This document shows, in pieces, positions 7,548 through 16,525 of a stretch of DNA of 64,000 nucleotides (the stretch's first letter is position 1; every line of letters begins with the position of its first letter). A model generated the notes under the pieces. The model was not told where the DNA came from, ran no database searches, and saw nothing but the letters and a program-made list of their open reading frames with translations. The position numbers were made by a program, and so were the translations under genes. The DNA lies in NCBI GenBank assembly GCA_015075425.1, contig JABTUL010000002.1, positions 558,001-622,000 of the forward strand. The letters run 5' to 3'. The stretch is from Spirochaetales bacterium (GTDB taxonomy: Bacteria; Spirochaetota; Leptospiria; Leptospirales; Leptonemataceae).

Positions 7548-8393
7548 CTAAAATCGGACTCCAAAGGAAATGTTCCACTCAAAGACACCGGCGGTAAAAG
7601 CTGCCTTCTCACGGATAAAGCCGATTACAGTTGGCCCTGTTGGCGTATAGATCTCCCTGGTGGCCAGCGCCGCATCAAAGGCATTGAGCAGGGCCAGGCC
7701 ATCATTCTTGAGATAATAATAGTTTGCGGAGAAATCGTTTAAGTGCCCCTGGAAAGGGCCGGCATAAGCATAGGTGAATCGCCATGTCGAACGCAAAAAG
7801 AGATGCTCTTTAAGACTTTGAGAAACTCCCGTTTCCAGCCGGGTGATCAGACCAAACCGACCGGTATGAAAAGCATGCATCTGGTTGGCATTAAAAGCAG
7901 ATAGCCGGTAGCCATCCGCATACCAGTAAGAAAGGGGAATGAAACCATAGCCAAAGCCTGCTTCCCAGGATCTTCCGCGACGCAGGTACTCTACATGGTG
8001 ATAGGTAAAAAGAAAATAGGATAAATCATAGCGAAATCTGAGCTGGAGCATAACTCCATCGCTACGCACTTCGCGAACATTGATATGGGGGGCACGGAAA
8101 ACACCGCCGGTCAGACCAAAGTAGTTCGTTTCTCCCAGAGGACCGGCAAAACGAAAAAATCCCTCAACGCTGTCCAGGCGATAAAACCCATCGCTCTCTA
8201 CCCAGTGGTAAAGGTCCGCCCGTAAACTGGAGTGAAATCTGCGGTAACCATCGTCCAGAGCGTCCGGCACGCGACTGCCATGGTTGTAAGAAAGACCAAA
8301 ATGGAATTCATCGGCCCGAAGAACACCCGGAAGGGCCACCACTGACAAAAGAAAAGTGACAGAAAAAGCGCAAGATACCGCTCTGGTCTTCAT
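7548..8393 (-). CDS. Predicted outer-membrane beta-barrel protein
   Basis: About 281 aa. An N-terminal signal (MKTRAVSCAFSVTFLLSVVA) is followed by ADEFHFGLSYNHGS and many alternating aromatic strands such as YDLSYFLFTYHHVEYL and GYGFIPLSYWYADGYRL. The protein ends in FEWNISFGVRF, a C-terminal Phe typical of barrels inserted by BamA. No specific family is recognised. The start is uncertain: further in-frame ATGs lie at 8411 and 8426, and AAGGAG directly touches the ATG chosen. It is divergent from the psd fusion gene with essentially no space between them. Confidence 0.6.
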   Translation of the reverse strand: MKTRAVSCAFSVTFLLSVVALPGVLRADEFHFGLSYNHGSRVPDALDDGYRRFHSSLRADLYHWVESDGFYRLDSVEGFFRFAGPLGETNYFGLTGGVFRAPHINVREVRSDGVMLQLRFRYDLSYFLFTYHHVEYLRRGRSWEAGFGYGFIPLSYWYADGYRLSAFNANQMHAFHTGRFGLITRLETGVSQSLKEHLFLRSTWRFTYAYAGPFQGHLNDFSANYYYLKNDGLALLNAFDAALATREIYTPTGPTVIGFIREKAAFTAGVFEWNISFGVRF

Positions 8394-10485
8394 GCTCCTT
8401 GATGAAGTCATCGTTGTATTCACCATCCTTGCTGTAGCCAGCGGCGTCTACCTTTTGGTACGCTCGCGATTCCTGATTCTGCGCTACTTTCTGCTGGGCT
8501 GGAAAAGTCTGTCGGGAGCTATGGATCAAAAAAAAACCAGCCACCAGGCCAGTCAGGCAGAGGCCTTCTTTCTGGAGAGCCTGCCGGGCATCATCCCCGG
8601 AGCTATCATTGGCGCGCTGCTTGCTCGCATGGTGCAGCAAGAAGGGATGCTCCTCGTCATCTTACTCTCTGTGCCCCTGGCCATGACTTTGCGCTACAGC
8701 TTCATCACCCTTCTTCTGGCTGCCAGGCAAAGGCATCCGACTGGCAGGGCGCAGCTGCATCTGTTTTCCCCTGCCGGGCAATTGCCCTGGGTGGGCTACG
8801 TGTATCTGATCCTCTTTTTACTCTACACCGCCTGGTTTTCTGCCGTGGCTACCGTGCCCCTTTTGACCGCTGTCCTGGACCTGTCTGGCTTTCAGCTGGC
8901 TATTGTTATGAGTCTCATCTTTTTGGTCATTCCGCGTGTGTATGGCCGACTGCGCCCCCTGCTCATCTACAGCGTCATTGCCGCTTGCGGAGTTATGATT
9001 TTCGCAATTTTTTGGATTTTCTTTATAAAATCACCGGGACTTGATGCCCTGAACACACTCAAGGAAGGTCTCCTGAACGTTCGCCAGGGAAACACCAGTG
9101 CGCTACTTCTGGGACTGGGGCTCTACTGGCTATTTACAGAAATCTTACAACCATCGACAGGTGTCCATGAGACGATTCGCACGGACTACCCCTCCCGCGC
9201 CGGGCTCGCTTCCATGATGGGTCCGCTCTTTTCTGCTCTGATTGCCGTCTTCTGCTTTGCCCTGCCCGCTACATACTTCAACCGCAATTTCTTCAGCGAT
9301 CAGGGCCCGGTGGGCTTCTTACTTTTGGGAAGTCTCTTCCTTCTGGCTTTAAGTGCTTTCATTTCTCATGTGCGCAATCTATTCCGATTAACGGCCCGAC
9401 CGGCGCTCCTTTCCGGGTCCGTACAGATTCTTTTCTTTTTGCTGCTGCTATCTTTCCCCGTCCTTTTTGCCGGCACCGTGGATCTCTCAACCATACTCCT
9501 GGTAGGCGCGGCCCTGGGTGCTCTGGCCCATTTTCCTTTGCTTCTGGCTCTTCTTCTTTCCGGGTCAGAACTGCATCGGCAGAAGTTGCGTTTTCTGGAC
9601 GAAGGACATGCCCGCTATGAGATAGCACGTGATACGTATTTATTTTTGTGGACCATCCTGCCCAAGAATTTGCTCAGCCGAATTTTTGGCTGGATCGCAT
9701 TTTTGCGCTTGCCGCGATTCATCATGCTACCCCTGCTGCAAGCCTTTGCACGTGCTTATAAGATCAATGTGGATGAGGCCGAACTCGAACTCAAAGATTA
9801 TCCATCGCTCAATCAATTCTTCACCCGGGCCCTGCGTGATGGCTCGCGGGTAGTCCACCAGGCTCTGGACACCTTTGTATCACCGGTTGATGGACGCATT
9901 CTACAGCTGGGAAGCATTGATCGGGGCACGATGCTTCAGGCTAAGGGACTGCGTTACACCCTGCCGGACCTGCTGGATCATTCCGATTACACGCCCCGTT
10001 TCCTGCGCGGTAAATTCATGATCGTGTATCTCTCACCCCAGGATTACCATCGCATCCATACGCCTGCCCATGGACAGATTCTGGGATACACCTATTCTCC
10101 AGGGCGCCTTTTCATGGTAAACCAGATTGCCGTGCGCGGCATTCAGGGACTTTTCCCCAAGAATGAACGGTTGACTACCTACTTACAAACCGATTACGGA
10201 CTGATTGCCGTTGTTAAAGTAGGGGCAACCAATGTAGGTAAAATCAGTGTTACCTATGATACGATTCAAACCAACCGCTGGTTCCGGCGCACCGTCCATC
10301 ATTCCTATGAAAAAACGATTCACTACGGTCGCGGGCAGGAACTGGGTCGGTTTGAAATGGGTTCCACAGTGATTCTTCTATTTGAAGAGGGAATGGTGGA
10401 ATTTCGTCCGGATCTTAAAGCAGAGCAAAAAGTCACTTTTGGCGAAAACCTGGGCCGCTTCAAGGGCAGGAGGGGTAGAACATGA
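8392..10485 (+). CDS. psd: AGCS-transporter-like membrane domain fused to phosphatidylserine decarboxylase
   Basis: 697 aa from the ATG at 8392; a GTG at 8356 is an alternative. Residues 1 to about 400 form 9-11 membrane helices resembling the alanine/glycine:cation symporter family, with STGVHETIRTDYPSRAGL in the position of the AGCS segment after the NEAGLGS loop, although that loop is lost. From about residue 415 a phosphatidylserine decarboxylase follows. SPVDGRI and DYHRIHTP carry the Asp and His, and FEMGSTV carries the LGST-type self-cleavage site whose Ser (about 658) becomes the pyruvoyl group. It would make phosphatidylethanolamine at the inner membrane. The last four bases overlap ndh. 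The fusion is unusual, since normal Psd is about 290 aa. Confidence 0.8.
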   Translation: MLLDEVIVVFTILAVASGVYLLVRSRFLILRYFLLGWKSLSGAMDQKKTSHQASQAEAFFLESLPGIIPGAIIGALLARMVQQEGMLLVILLSVPLAMTLRYSFITLLLAARQRHPTGRAQLHLFSPAGQLPWVGYVYLILFLLYTAWFSAVATVPLLTAVLDLSGFQLAIVMSLIFLVIPRVYGRLRPLLIYSVIAACGVMIFAIFWIFFIKSPGLDALNTLKEGLLNVRQGNTSALLLGLGLYWLFTEILQPSTGVHETIRTDYPSRAGLASMMGPLFSALIAVFCFALPATYFNRNFFSDQGPVGFLLLGSLFLLALSAFISHVRNLFRLTARPALLSGSVQILFFLLLLSFPVLFAGTVDLSTILLVGAALGALAHFPLLLALLLSGSELHRQKLRFLDEGHARYEIARDTYLFLWTILPKNLLSRIFGWIAFLRLPRFIMLPLLQAFARAYKINVDEAELELKDYPSLNQFFTRALRDGSRVVHQALDTFVSPVDGRILQLGSIDRGTMLQAKGLRYTLPDLLDHSDYTPRFLRGKFMIVYLSPQDYHRIHTPAHGQILGYTYSPGRLFMVNQIAVRGIQGLFPKNERLTTYLQTDYGLIAVVKVGATNVGKISVTYDTIQTNRWFRRTVHHSYEKTIHYGRGQELGRFEMGSTVILLFEEGMVEFRPDLKAEQKVTFGENLGRFKGRRGRT

Positions 10486-11783
10486 AAGCTGAAAAAAAGC
10501 AGGTCCTCATCGCCGGGGGAGGATTTGGCGGTCTCACTGCAGCGCGTGTTCTGGGCAATCATTCCGGTTTAGAAGTCACGATCATTGACCGGCGCAATCA
10601 TCATCTTTTTCAACCATTACTCTATCAGGTGGCCATGGCTGCTCTGAGCCCCGCAGATATTGCCGTTCCCATCCGCAGCATACTGCATGGCTACAGGAAC
10701 ATCAACGTCCTTCTGGCAGAGATTGAATCAATTGATTTAAAAAATAAAAAAGTTGAAACAAATGTACGGGCTTTTTCTTACGATTATCTCATTCTGGCCT
10801 GCGGCGCCAGCCACAGCTATTTTGGCCATGATGACTGGGAGGAACTGGCGCCGGGCCTCAAGAGTCTGGAAGAAGCTACAGAAATACGGCGGCGCGTCCT
10901 CTTAGCTTTTGAGCAGGCAGAGCATGAAGAAAGCCCGGAGCGACAGCGTGAAATGCTGACCTTTATTGTCGTCGGCGGTGGACCCACAGGGGTTGAGCTT
11001 GCCGGCGCCCTGGGGGAAATGAGTCGCTATACTCTGGCACGGGACTTCCGCCATATCAATCCCGAACGCACGCGAGTGCTCCTCATTGAAGGCGGACCGC
11101 GCATCCTGCCCACATTTGATCCGGAACTGTCAGAGAAGGCGGCGCGCGGTCTGGAAAAGCTGGGCGTTACCGTGTGGACCAATGCCATGGTCTCGCGCAT
11201 GGAGCCGGGCAGTGTTACCATCGGCAGCGATGTCATCCATGCGCGGACCATCCTCTGGGCAGCCGGGGTAAAACCGTCACCCCTCAACAGCGCTCTGGGA
11301 GTGAAACTCGGACCCATCGGCCGCATCATGGTTGAAGCTGATCTGAGTATCCCGGGCTTTCCCTCCGCTTTTGCCATTGGCGATCAGGCCAACTTCAGTC
11401 ACGGCCTGCCGGGTCCGCTACCGGGAATCGCCACCTACGCCATTCAGGAAGGGCGCCATGTGGCCCGCAATCTCATCCGGGAAGCCGCTGGAAAAGAACG
11501 TTTACCTTTTGTACCCCGCGATAAGGGCATCATGGCAACCATTGGCCGCGCTTTTGCTATCGTGGAACGCGGGCGTCTCAAATTCAGCGGTTTCTTTGCC
11601 TGGCTTGCCTGGCTTATCGTTCATATTTTCTATTTAATTGGTTTTCGAAATCGGGTGGTAGTGCTCTTCCAGTGGGCCTGGTCTTACGTTACCTTCCGTC
11701 GCGGAGCACGACTCATCACCAATAGAGACTGGCGGTCCATTGGCCGGCAGAGCGATGTGTCAAAGGCTAAGGGGCGCCCATAG
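10482..11783 (+). CDS. ndh: Type II NADH:quinone dehydrogenase (NDH-2)
   Basis: 433 aa. FAD-binding VLIAGGGFGGLTAARVL at the N-terminus, NAD-binding FIVVGGGPTGVELAGALGEM near residue 160, and AIGDQA with a GIATYAIQEG helix near 300-330, where the quinone and FAD sites meet. The C-terminal 80 residues contain a hydrophobic pair (WLAWLIVHIFYLIGF) that anchors the enzyme to the membrane, as in many bacterial NDH-2 proteins. It oxidises NADH without pumping protons. ATGA overlap with the psd fusion implies coupled translation. Confidence 0.9.
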   Translation: MKAEKKQVLIAGGGFGGLTAARVLGNHSGLEVTIIDRRNHHLFQPLLYQVAMAALSPADIAVPIRSILHGYRNINVLLAEIESIDLKNKKVETNVRAFSYDYLILACGASHSYFGHDDWEELAPGLKSLEEATEIRRRVLLAFEQAEHEESPERQREMLTFIVVGGGPTGVELAGALGEMSRYTLARDFRHINPERTRVLLIEGGPRILPTFDPELSEKAARGLEKLGVTVWTNAMVSRMEPGSVTIGSDVIHARTILWAAGVKPSPLNSALGVKLGPIGRIMVEADLSIPGFPSAFAIGDQANFSHGLPGPLPGIATYAIQEGRHVARNLIREAAGKERLPFVPRDKGIMATIGRAFAIVERGRLKFSGFFAWLAWLIVHIFYLIGFRNRVVVLFQWAWSYVTFRRGARLITNRDWRSIGRQSDVSKAKGRP

Positions 11784-12177
11784 CCGGATCAAAAGCAAAC
11801 TGCCCGCCCGATCGCATGGCACAAACTTTTTCCGCATCTTCTTTAGCCAGAGTCGCCGGCCAGTTGTAGTAGTACTGGGTATACGATACATTCGCGTAGC
11901 TCAGGCTGCGACATTCGCCAATATAGTCGGCCTGTTTGGGGCAATTGCGATCGGCAAAATACTCCACCTTTTGATACACTCCGGCCAATCCCATGCACAG
12001 CTCTCGATTGCCAGCGCCACCGCCGGAAAATTGCCGGCAGATGCCCAGCTTTTCTGTGTCCGCCGCCGTGCCATAGAAGAAGCAAGCGCCACCGGCAGCG
12101 GATTTCTCTGTGCTGGAGGAACAACTCAGGATGAAAAGGAAGATACAAAGGAACGATAACCGGAATGCACTGGACAT
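11767..12177 (-). CDS. Small cysteine-rich lipoprotein
   Basis: 136 aa. A signal peptide MSSAFRLSFLCIFLFILSC ends in a spirochaete-type lipobox ILSC followed by SSS, so lipid attachment at Cys19 is expected. The mature part has six further Cys (ACFFYG, GICRQF, ELCMG, RNCPKQ, GECRSL, KVCAM), suggesting three disulfides. No family is recognised. It is convergent with ndh, and the last 17 bp overlap. Confidence 0.65.
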   Translation of the reverse strand: MSSAFRLSFLCIFLFILSCSSSTEKSAAGGACFFYGTAADTEKLGICRQFSGGGAGNRELCMGLAGVYQKVEYFADRNCPKQADYIGECRSLSYANVSYTQYYYNWPATLAKEDAEKVCAMRSGGQFAFDPAMGAP

Positions 12178-12254
12178 AGCCCAACAAAGCGAATGAGTTC
12201 AGGGTTGCAAGAAATTTGTAACCTGGCCGCAGTTCAAGCATCCAAGACGCTACT

Positions 12255-12497
12255 ATGGAACCCAGAATCGCCCAGAAGGCCCCTTATATACTCGATGAAA
12301 AGGCGGGCAGCAAAAAGGCTTGGTGTGCCTGCGGTCTGTCGGCCAGCCAGCCTTTCTGTGACGGTAGCCATGCCCGGGAAAAAACCGGAATGAGTCCCGT
12401 CATGGTTGTCGTGGAAAAAGATGGAAAGTGTGCCTGGTGCGGCTGCAAGGCCAGTGGCGCCAAACCTTTTTGCGATGGCACCCATCGTTCCCTTTAA
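12255..12497 (+). CDS. Double CDGSH iron-sulfur protein
   Basis: 80 aa with two copies of the CDGSH [2Fe-2S] motif: [16 protein letters not shown] at residues 24-39 and [16 protein letters not shown] at 62-77. Each offers three Cys and one His, so two clusters are expected. Tandem CDGSH proteins of this size occur in many bacteria and are related to mitoNEET. Role is probably redox or cluster transfer; nothing nearby narrows it. No strong ribosome site is seen before the ATG. Confidence 0.85.
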   Translation: MEPRIAQKAPYILDEKAGSKKAWCACGLSASQPFCDGSHAREKTGMSPVMVVVEKDGKCAWCGCKASGAKPFCDGTHRSL

Positions 12498-12513
12498 CGG
12501 GACCAGACGCTGT

Positions 12514-13983
12514 TTATATTCTAAATATACTTTTTAACCGGAGCCCTTCCTCTGCTTTGCCCTGGATTTTTAGTTTTCCAGAGAGGGCTGCCGTTTCGAT
12601 CCGGCGCTTCTTCAGCAAAATACAGGCCCACAGTCCGGCCGGCAGGGTAACTTTGAGCACGGCATGTTCTGCAAGTTCTCTTTCCAGACGGGCCTGCCCG
12701 TTTTCCACATAAAGAGAGTACACGCGGGAAGGCCCGCCATCTTCTGCCGTCAGCTCAAGAGCGATGCAGGTTTTCCAGTGCCCCGCCTGAACAGCATCAA
12801 AGCGCTCAAGCAGTTGCAGGGTCAGAGCGTCCGCCTGATCGGCATACGCACCTGTGGACTCTCTCTGCCAGAATTTCCAGCGGGTCCTTTTTTCCGGCCA
12901 GCTCCTTTTTCTTGCGCGAAATCGTAAGGGCCAGGAGCGGTCAAGCTCGGCGGGAAAAACAGAACGATTGCGGTTCGCTGACTGTCGCAGGGCCAGCGCA
13001 AAACGCAGAATGGATCGTGCTTGCTCGCCACTGAGCAGTACGTCTGCCTTACCATGCAGCGCGTCGATAAAGTTGTGGGTTGCTCCCTGAAATCCCAGGG
13101 CCCAGTCGGAGGGCATGTCCATGTGTTGCCAGCCCCGGGAACTAAAAAGGGACAGGACAGGACCCGTTACCACCTCACCCGTGCAGCGCCGGATAAGCAA
13201 AATTCCCGCTGACCCTGTAATTTCAATCCATTCATCATTTGCGTAGTATTGCGAAGGAATATCGAGATTGTCAGCCTGCACAATATCGCACATGCCCAGG
13301 CAATGTTCCTTTTTATAGCGCCACATCACCATCGTGGGGCTTTCCGATAAACCATCAAGGCTATCCATCCAGGCCTGCACTTCTTCCACCTCGCCCAGCA
13401 AATACCAGGCCGTTGACCACAGATGGTGCCCATGATCAAATGTAATCATACCGCGACCGGCACGCGCTTCCTTGAGCCTCCATTCCCATGCAGCTGCCGG
13501 AACCGACCATCCCCCTCCTGACCCGCCAATGTATCGGATTCTTAAACTGAGCGGTTGACCAATGGCTCCTTCTTCAATTAAGGCCCGGGCGCGAACAATC
13601 GGTGGATAAAATACATAGTTTTCTGTAACTTTGAAAGTAATGCCGGCTTTGTTCACTTCTTTGAGCATTCGATCCGCCGATCGCAGATCAACGGTCATGG
13701 GCTTTTGCAGAGCGATATGCTTGCCCGCACGAGCCGCCTGGATAACCATTTCCTCATGCAGAAGCTGGGGGGTCAGGATTTCAACGGCGTCCAGGGCAGG
13801 ATCTGCCAGAAGCTCAGTGTAGCTCGAGTAGGCCTTCTCTGCCTGCCACTCGGTTTGCCGCTCTTTTAAGAGCGCCGAATTTGTGTCACAAACCGCATAG
13901 ATCCGGGCCCCGCCGCTTCCGTGGTAACCCGGAGCATGCAAATCGGCAATGCGGCCGCAGCCCACAATGGCAATATTTTTCAT
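12514..13983 (-). CDS. Gfo/Idh/MocA oxidoreductase fused to an SCP2-like domain
   Basis: 489 aa. Residues 1-120 form a Rossmann domain (IAIVGCGRIADLHAPGY; EKxxP-type motif as ALQKPMTVDL). Residues 125-350 form the Gfo/Idh/MocA C-terminal sheet, with FDHGHHLWSTAWYLLG near the active site. An extension follows residue 380: a basic linker rich in Arg and Trp, then a 100-residue module ending AALSGKLKIQGKAEEGLRL, the pattern of SCP2 sterol-carrier domains. Substrate is unknown; a sugar or a lipid-linked cyclic alcohol are both possible. Its ATG overlaps the stop of the upstream transporter gene by four bases. Confidence 0.75.
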   Translation of the reverse strand: MKNIAIVGCGRIADLHAPGYHGSGGARIYAVCDTNSALLKERQTEWQAEKAYSSYTELLADPALDAVEILTPQLLHEEMVIQAARAGKHIALQKPMTVDLRSADRMLKEVNKAGITFKVTENYVFYPPIVRARALIEEGAIGQPLSLRIRYIGGSGGGWSVPAAAWEWRLKEARAGRGMITFDHGHHLWSTAWYLLGEVEEVQAWMDSLDGLSESPTMVMWRYKKEHCLGMCDIVQADNLDIPSQYYANDEWIEITGSAGILLIRRCTGEVVTGPVLSLFSSRGWQHMDMPSDWALGFQGATHNFIDALHGKADVLLSGEQARSILRFALALRQSANRNRSVFPAELDRSWPLRFRARKRSWPEKRTRWKFWQRESTGAYADQADALTLQLLERFDAVQAGHWKTCIALELTAEDGGPSRVYSLYVENGQARLERELAEHAVLKVTLPAGLWACILLKKRRIETAALSGKLKIQGKAEEGLRLKSIFRI

Positions 13984-14450
13984 GAGATTGTGAAGTACAG
14001 CCCGGCCAGAAGCAACGTCAGCCCCAGAATCTTTTTCAGGGATAAAGGATCAACGGGAGAGCCCAGCCAGCCAAAATGCGAAAGCAACAGCCCGATAATA
14101 ACCTGACCGCTCACCAGCAGAATAAAACCATTGCCCGCCCCGCCGGTGCGCGCCGGGATGAGATAGGTCACGGCAAAGACGATAGAGGCCCCCAGCGCGC
14201 CGGCCAGAAAAAGGACAGGAGAGCCCTGCTGCAGCAGGGCGCGCGGCGAAGGTGAGCCCAGAATCAGAAAAAAAACGATAGCAACCAGGGCCCCCGTGAT
14301 CCAGAAGAACCCATTCGCAGCCGCTGCAGCGCGCACATCGCTTCCGGCCAGTTCCTTAAATTGCGCACCCAGTTGCCCGTTCATGGCCAGATGCAAACCG
14401 ACAAGCATGCCGGTTAAAATAGTAAGACCGGAGAAGAACACTCTTTCCAT
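13980..14450 (-). CDS. DMT-family membrane protein (YdcZ type)
   Basis: 156 aa from the ATG at 14448-14450; a longer form starting MNPLKKG (14531) would add a charged tail of about 27 residues. Five hydrophobic helices in the order of the YdcZ family, with GLHLAMNGQLGAQF early and GNGFILLVSGQVIIGLLLSHFGW late, where the family motif GQ...DHFG appears as GQ...SHFG. YdcZ proteins are half-size drug/metabolite-type exporters that often work in pairs. The overlap with the oxidoreductase gene suggests a shared substrate. Confidence 0.7.
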   Translation of the reverse strand: MERVFFSGLTILTGMLVGLHLAMNGQLGAQFKELAGSDVRAAAAANGFFWITGALVAIVFFLILGSPSPRALLQQGSPVLFLAGALGASIVFAVTYLIPARTGGAGNGFILLVSGQVIIGLLLSHFGWLGSPVDPLSLKKILGLTLLLAGLYFTIS

Positions 14451-14529
14451 ACGATTGCCCCGATGAGGATTTTTTTCAGTACTCTTTTTATCCGGCTTGA
14501 ACTGCTCCAATCCTTTTTTTAGTGGGTTC

Positions 14530-15846
14530 ATGCAGAATCTCACTCCGGGCCGCAAGATCGCTTATGCTATGGGCGGCATGGCCATGAACCTGACCAATCT
14601 GGTTATATCCCAGCTCCTTTTCTACCGCTACATTCCGGATCCGGATAAAGGCACAGTCCTCATTCCGGCAACGGCCATTGCTGCCGGAACCCTCTTTGGT
14701 ATCCTCATGACCGCCGGTCGTCTGACAGACGGCATCACCGATCCCCTGGTTGCCTTCTGGAGTGACCAATCGCAATCGAAAAGGGGCAGACGTATTCCTT
14801 TTGTCCTCTGGGGACTTTTACCCTTCTGCCTGGTTTTCTTCCTGCTCTGGACCCCGCCCGTTGAATCTGCCAGCTGGACCAATGCAGTTTATGTTTTCAT
14901 TATGATTCAATTGTATTTTATTCTCTATACGATTGTCGTTACGCCCTATCTGGCACTGCTGCCGGAACTGACCGGCGATCTCAAAGAGCGTGTGAACATT
15001 ACGACACTTCAGGCTGTGTTTGTCATGGTCGGGACTTTTATTTTTGGCATTTCCGGACCACTTGTTGCTTTTGGCGGCTGGTGGGTGCTGGGTCTGACCG
15101 TTGCCATTCTTTCTCTTATTTCCTTTCTGCCCACGATCTTTGCCATCAAAGAAAACCCCGCGGCCATCGCCTCTGTTCAAAAACTTTCCATGTGGAAATG
15201 GCTTTTGATGACCTTGCAGAATAAACCGTTTCGTTTTGTTATTGTGTCCACTTCCCTGTACTGGTTTGGGCTCAATCTCCTGCTTATGGTAGTCCCGGCC
15301 TGGGTAGAAAGCTTCCTGGGGCTGACCAAGGCCGATATGCCTCTTCTGATGATGCCATTCCTTTTAGTGAATGTTATTTTTTTCTTTGTATTTAATACTT
15401 TAAGTAAAAAATACGGAAAGTATGCCATGTATCTTGTCACCTGCTTTGGTTCCGGAATCGTGGTGCCCCTGCTCTATTTTGTAGGCTCCCTTCCCGGCTC
15501 TCCGCTGGTCTGGTCCGCCGTAATTCTGGGACTGGCTGGAATTCCGACAGCCGGTTTCATGATGCTCCCCTTTGCCATCCTCTCTGATGCCGTTGATATC
15601 GATGAAGAACGCACGGGTCAGCGGCGCGAAGGGATCTTCTTTGGCACTCAGGCTATCTTTCAGAAATCGGCCATTGGCTTTTCTGTTGCTTTCTTTCCGG
15701 TAGTGGCCCAGTCAGCCGGTCAGTTCACGGAAATGGGACTCAAGATGGTGGCAATTTCTGCAGCCGCCTTCTTTATCCTGGCCGGTATTTCCTTCCTGCG
15801 CTACCCGATTCGCGAAGTGGCGGGCAAAGCGACTCTGGTTTCTTAG
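14530..15846 (+). CDS. GPH-family (MelB-like) cation:sugar symporter
   Basis: 438 aa, twelve predicted membrane helices. Motifs of the glycoside-pentoside-hexuronide:cation family are clear: GRLTDGITDPLVAFWSDQS with the cation-binding Asp pair, SKRGRRIPFVLWG, and LSDAVDIDEERTGQRREGIF late in the sequence, matching MelB and relatives. It likely imports a sugar or related solute with Na+ or H+. Start chosen at the ATG at 14530 with a weak GTGGG site; a TTG at 14497 is possible. It is divergent from the YdcZ-type gene. Confidence 0.8.
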   Translation: MQNLTPGRKIAYAMGGMAMNLTNLVISQLLFYRYIPDPDKGTVLIPATAIAAGTLFGILMTAGRLTDGITDPLVAFWSDQSQSKRGRRIPFVLWGLLPFCLVFFLLWTPPVESASWTNAVYVFIMIQLYFILYTIVVTPYLALLPELTGDLKERVNITTLQAVFVMVGTFIFGISGPLVAFGGWWVLGLTVAILSLISFLPTIFAIKENPAAIASVQKLSMWKWLLMTLQNKPFRFVIVSTSLYWFGLNLLLMVVPAWVESFLGLTKADMPLLMMPFLLVNVIFFFVFNTLSKKYGKYAMYLVTCFGSGIVVPLLYFVGSLPGSPLVWSAVILGLAGIPTAGFMMLPFAILSDAVDIDEERTGQRREGIFFGTQAIFQKSAIGFSVAFFPVVAQSAGQFTEMGLKMVAISAAAFFILAGISFLRYPIREVAGKATLVS

Positions 15847-15911
15847 CGCAGGCCGCAAAACCGCAGGCCGGAGCGGGGTGCAAGAGCGGCCCGCCGGCCT
15901 GTCGGGGCCGG

Positions 15912-16256
15912 TCATCCGTCCGCTTCGTCAGTTTCTGTGGAATCGGGAACTCCGGAATGATGGCCCAGACGCAGCAGCAATGCTGCTTTTGCCATCATGT
16001 GAGCGCTGACCGGAGCCGTTATAAAAAGAAAAAAAGTTACCAGAATACCGCGCACCGTCCATTCGCCGGCCGTCAGACCAAAATAAAGCCAGGTGGCGGC
16101 AAGGATCGCACCCAGCCCCAGGGTGGTTGCTTTCGTGGGCCCGTGCAACCGCATGAAAAAATCCTGCAACTTGAATAGACCAATCGCCCCAATCAGAACC
16201 AGAAAGGAGCCCGCCAGAAGAACAATGCTAAAAAGAATTTCTGCAAACAGAGCCAT
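15912..16256 (-). CDS. mrpG: Mrp-type Na+/H+ antiporter subunit G
   Basis: 114 aa, three membrane helices. The family signature GAIGLFKLQDFFMRLHGPTK is present. MrpG is a small membrane subunit required for the Mrp complex, which exchanges Na+ for H+ using the proton gradient. It is last in a complete operon; its ATG shares one base with the mrpF stop (TAATG). The final residues (SGVPDSTETDEADG) are an acidic tail. Confidence 0.9.
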   Translation of the reverse strand: MALFAEILFSIVLLAGSFLVLIGAIGLFKLQDFFMRLHGPTKATTLGLGAILAATWLYFGLTAGEWTVRGILVTFFLFITAPVSAHMMAKAALLLRLGHHSGVPDSTETDEADG

Positions 16257-16525
16257 TATTCAATCACATTCCTTCTTAAGATATATTTACAAAGCGCGAC
16301 AGTCCCCACAAAGCCCATTAAAGCGATGAGCATGGCTGCCTCAAAATACACCGAACTTTGATCCCACAGGCCCATGAGCAGCAGCAGGGCAACAGCATTT
16401 ACGTAAAGCGTATCAAGGGCAAGGACCCGATCCAGAACGCTGGGCCCGCGCAGCAACCGAATCATAGTAAGAATCATTGCCAGGGATACCATGATTGTGG
16501 AGGCAAGCAGCGCATAGAAAATCAT
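16256..16525 (-). CDS. mrpF: Mrp-type Na+/H+ antiporter subunit F
   Basis: 89 aa with three hydrophobic helices and the conserved RLLRGPSVLDRVLALDT loop that defines MrpF/MnhF; the Asp in this loop is needed for Na+ transport in studied homologues. It starts within the last four bases of mrpE (ATGA). Confidence 0.9.
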   Translation of the reverse strand: MIFYALLASTIMVSLAMILTMIRLLRGPSVLDRVLALDTLYVNAVALLLLMGLWDQSSVYFEAAMLIALMGFVGTVALCKYILRRNVIE

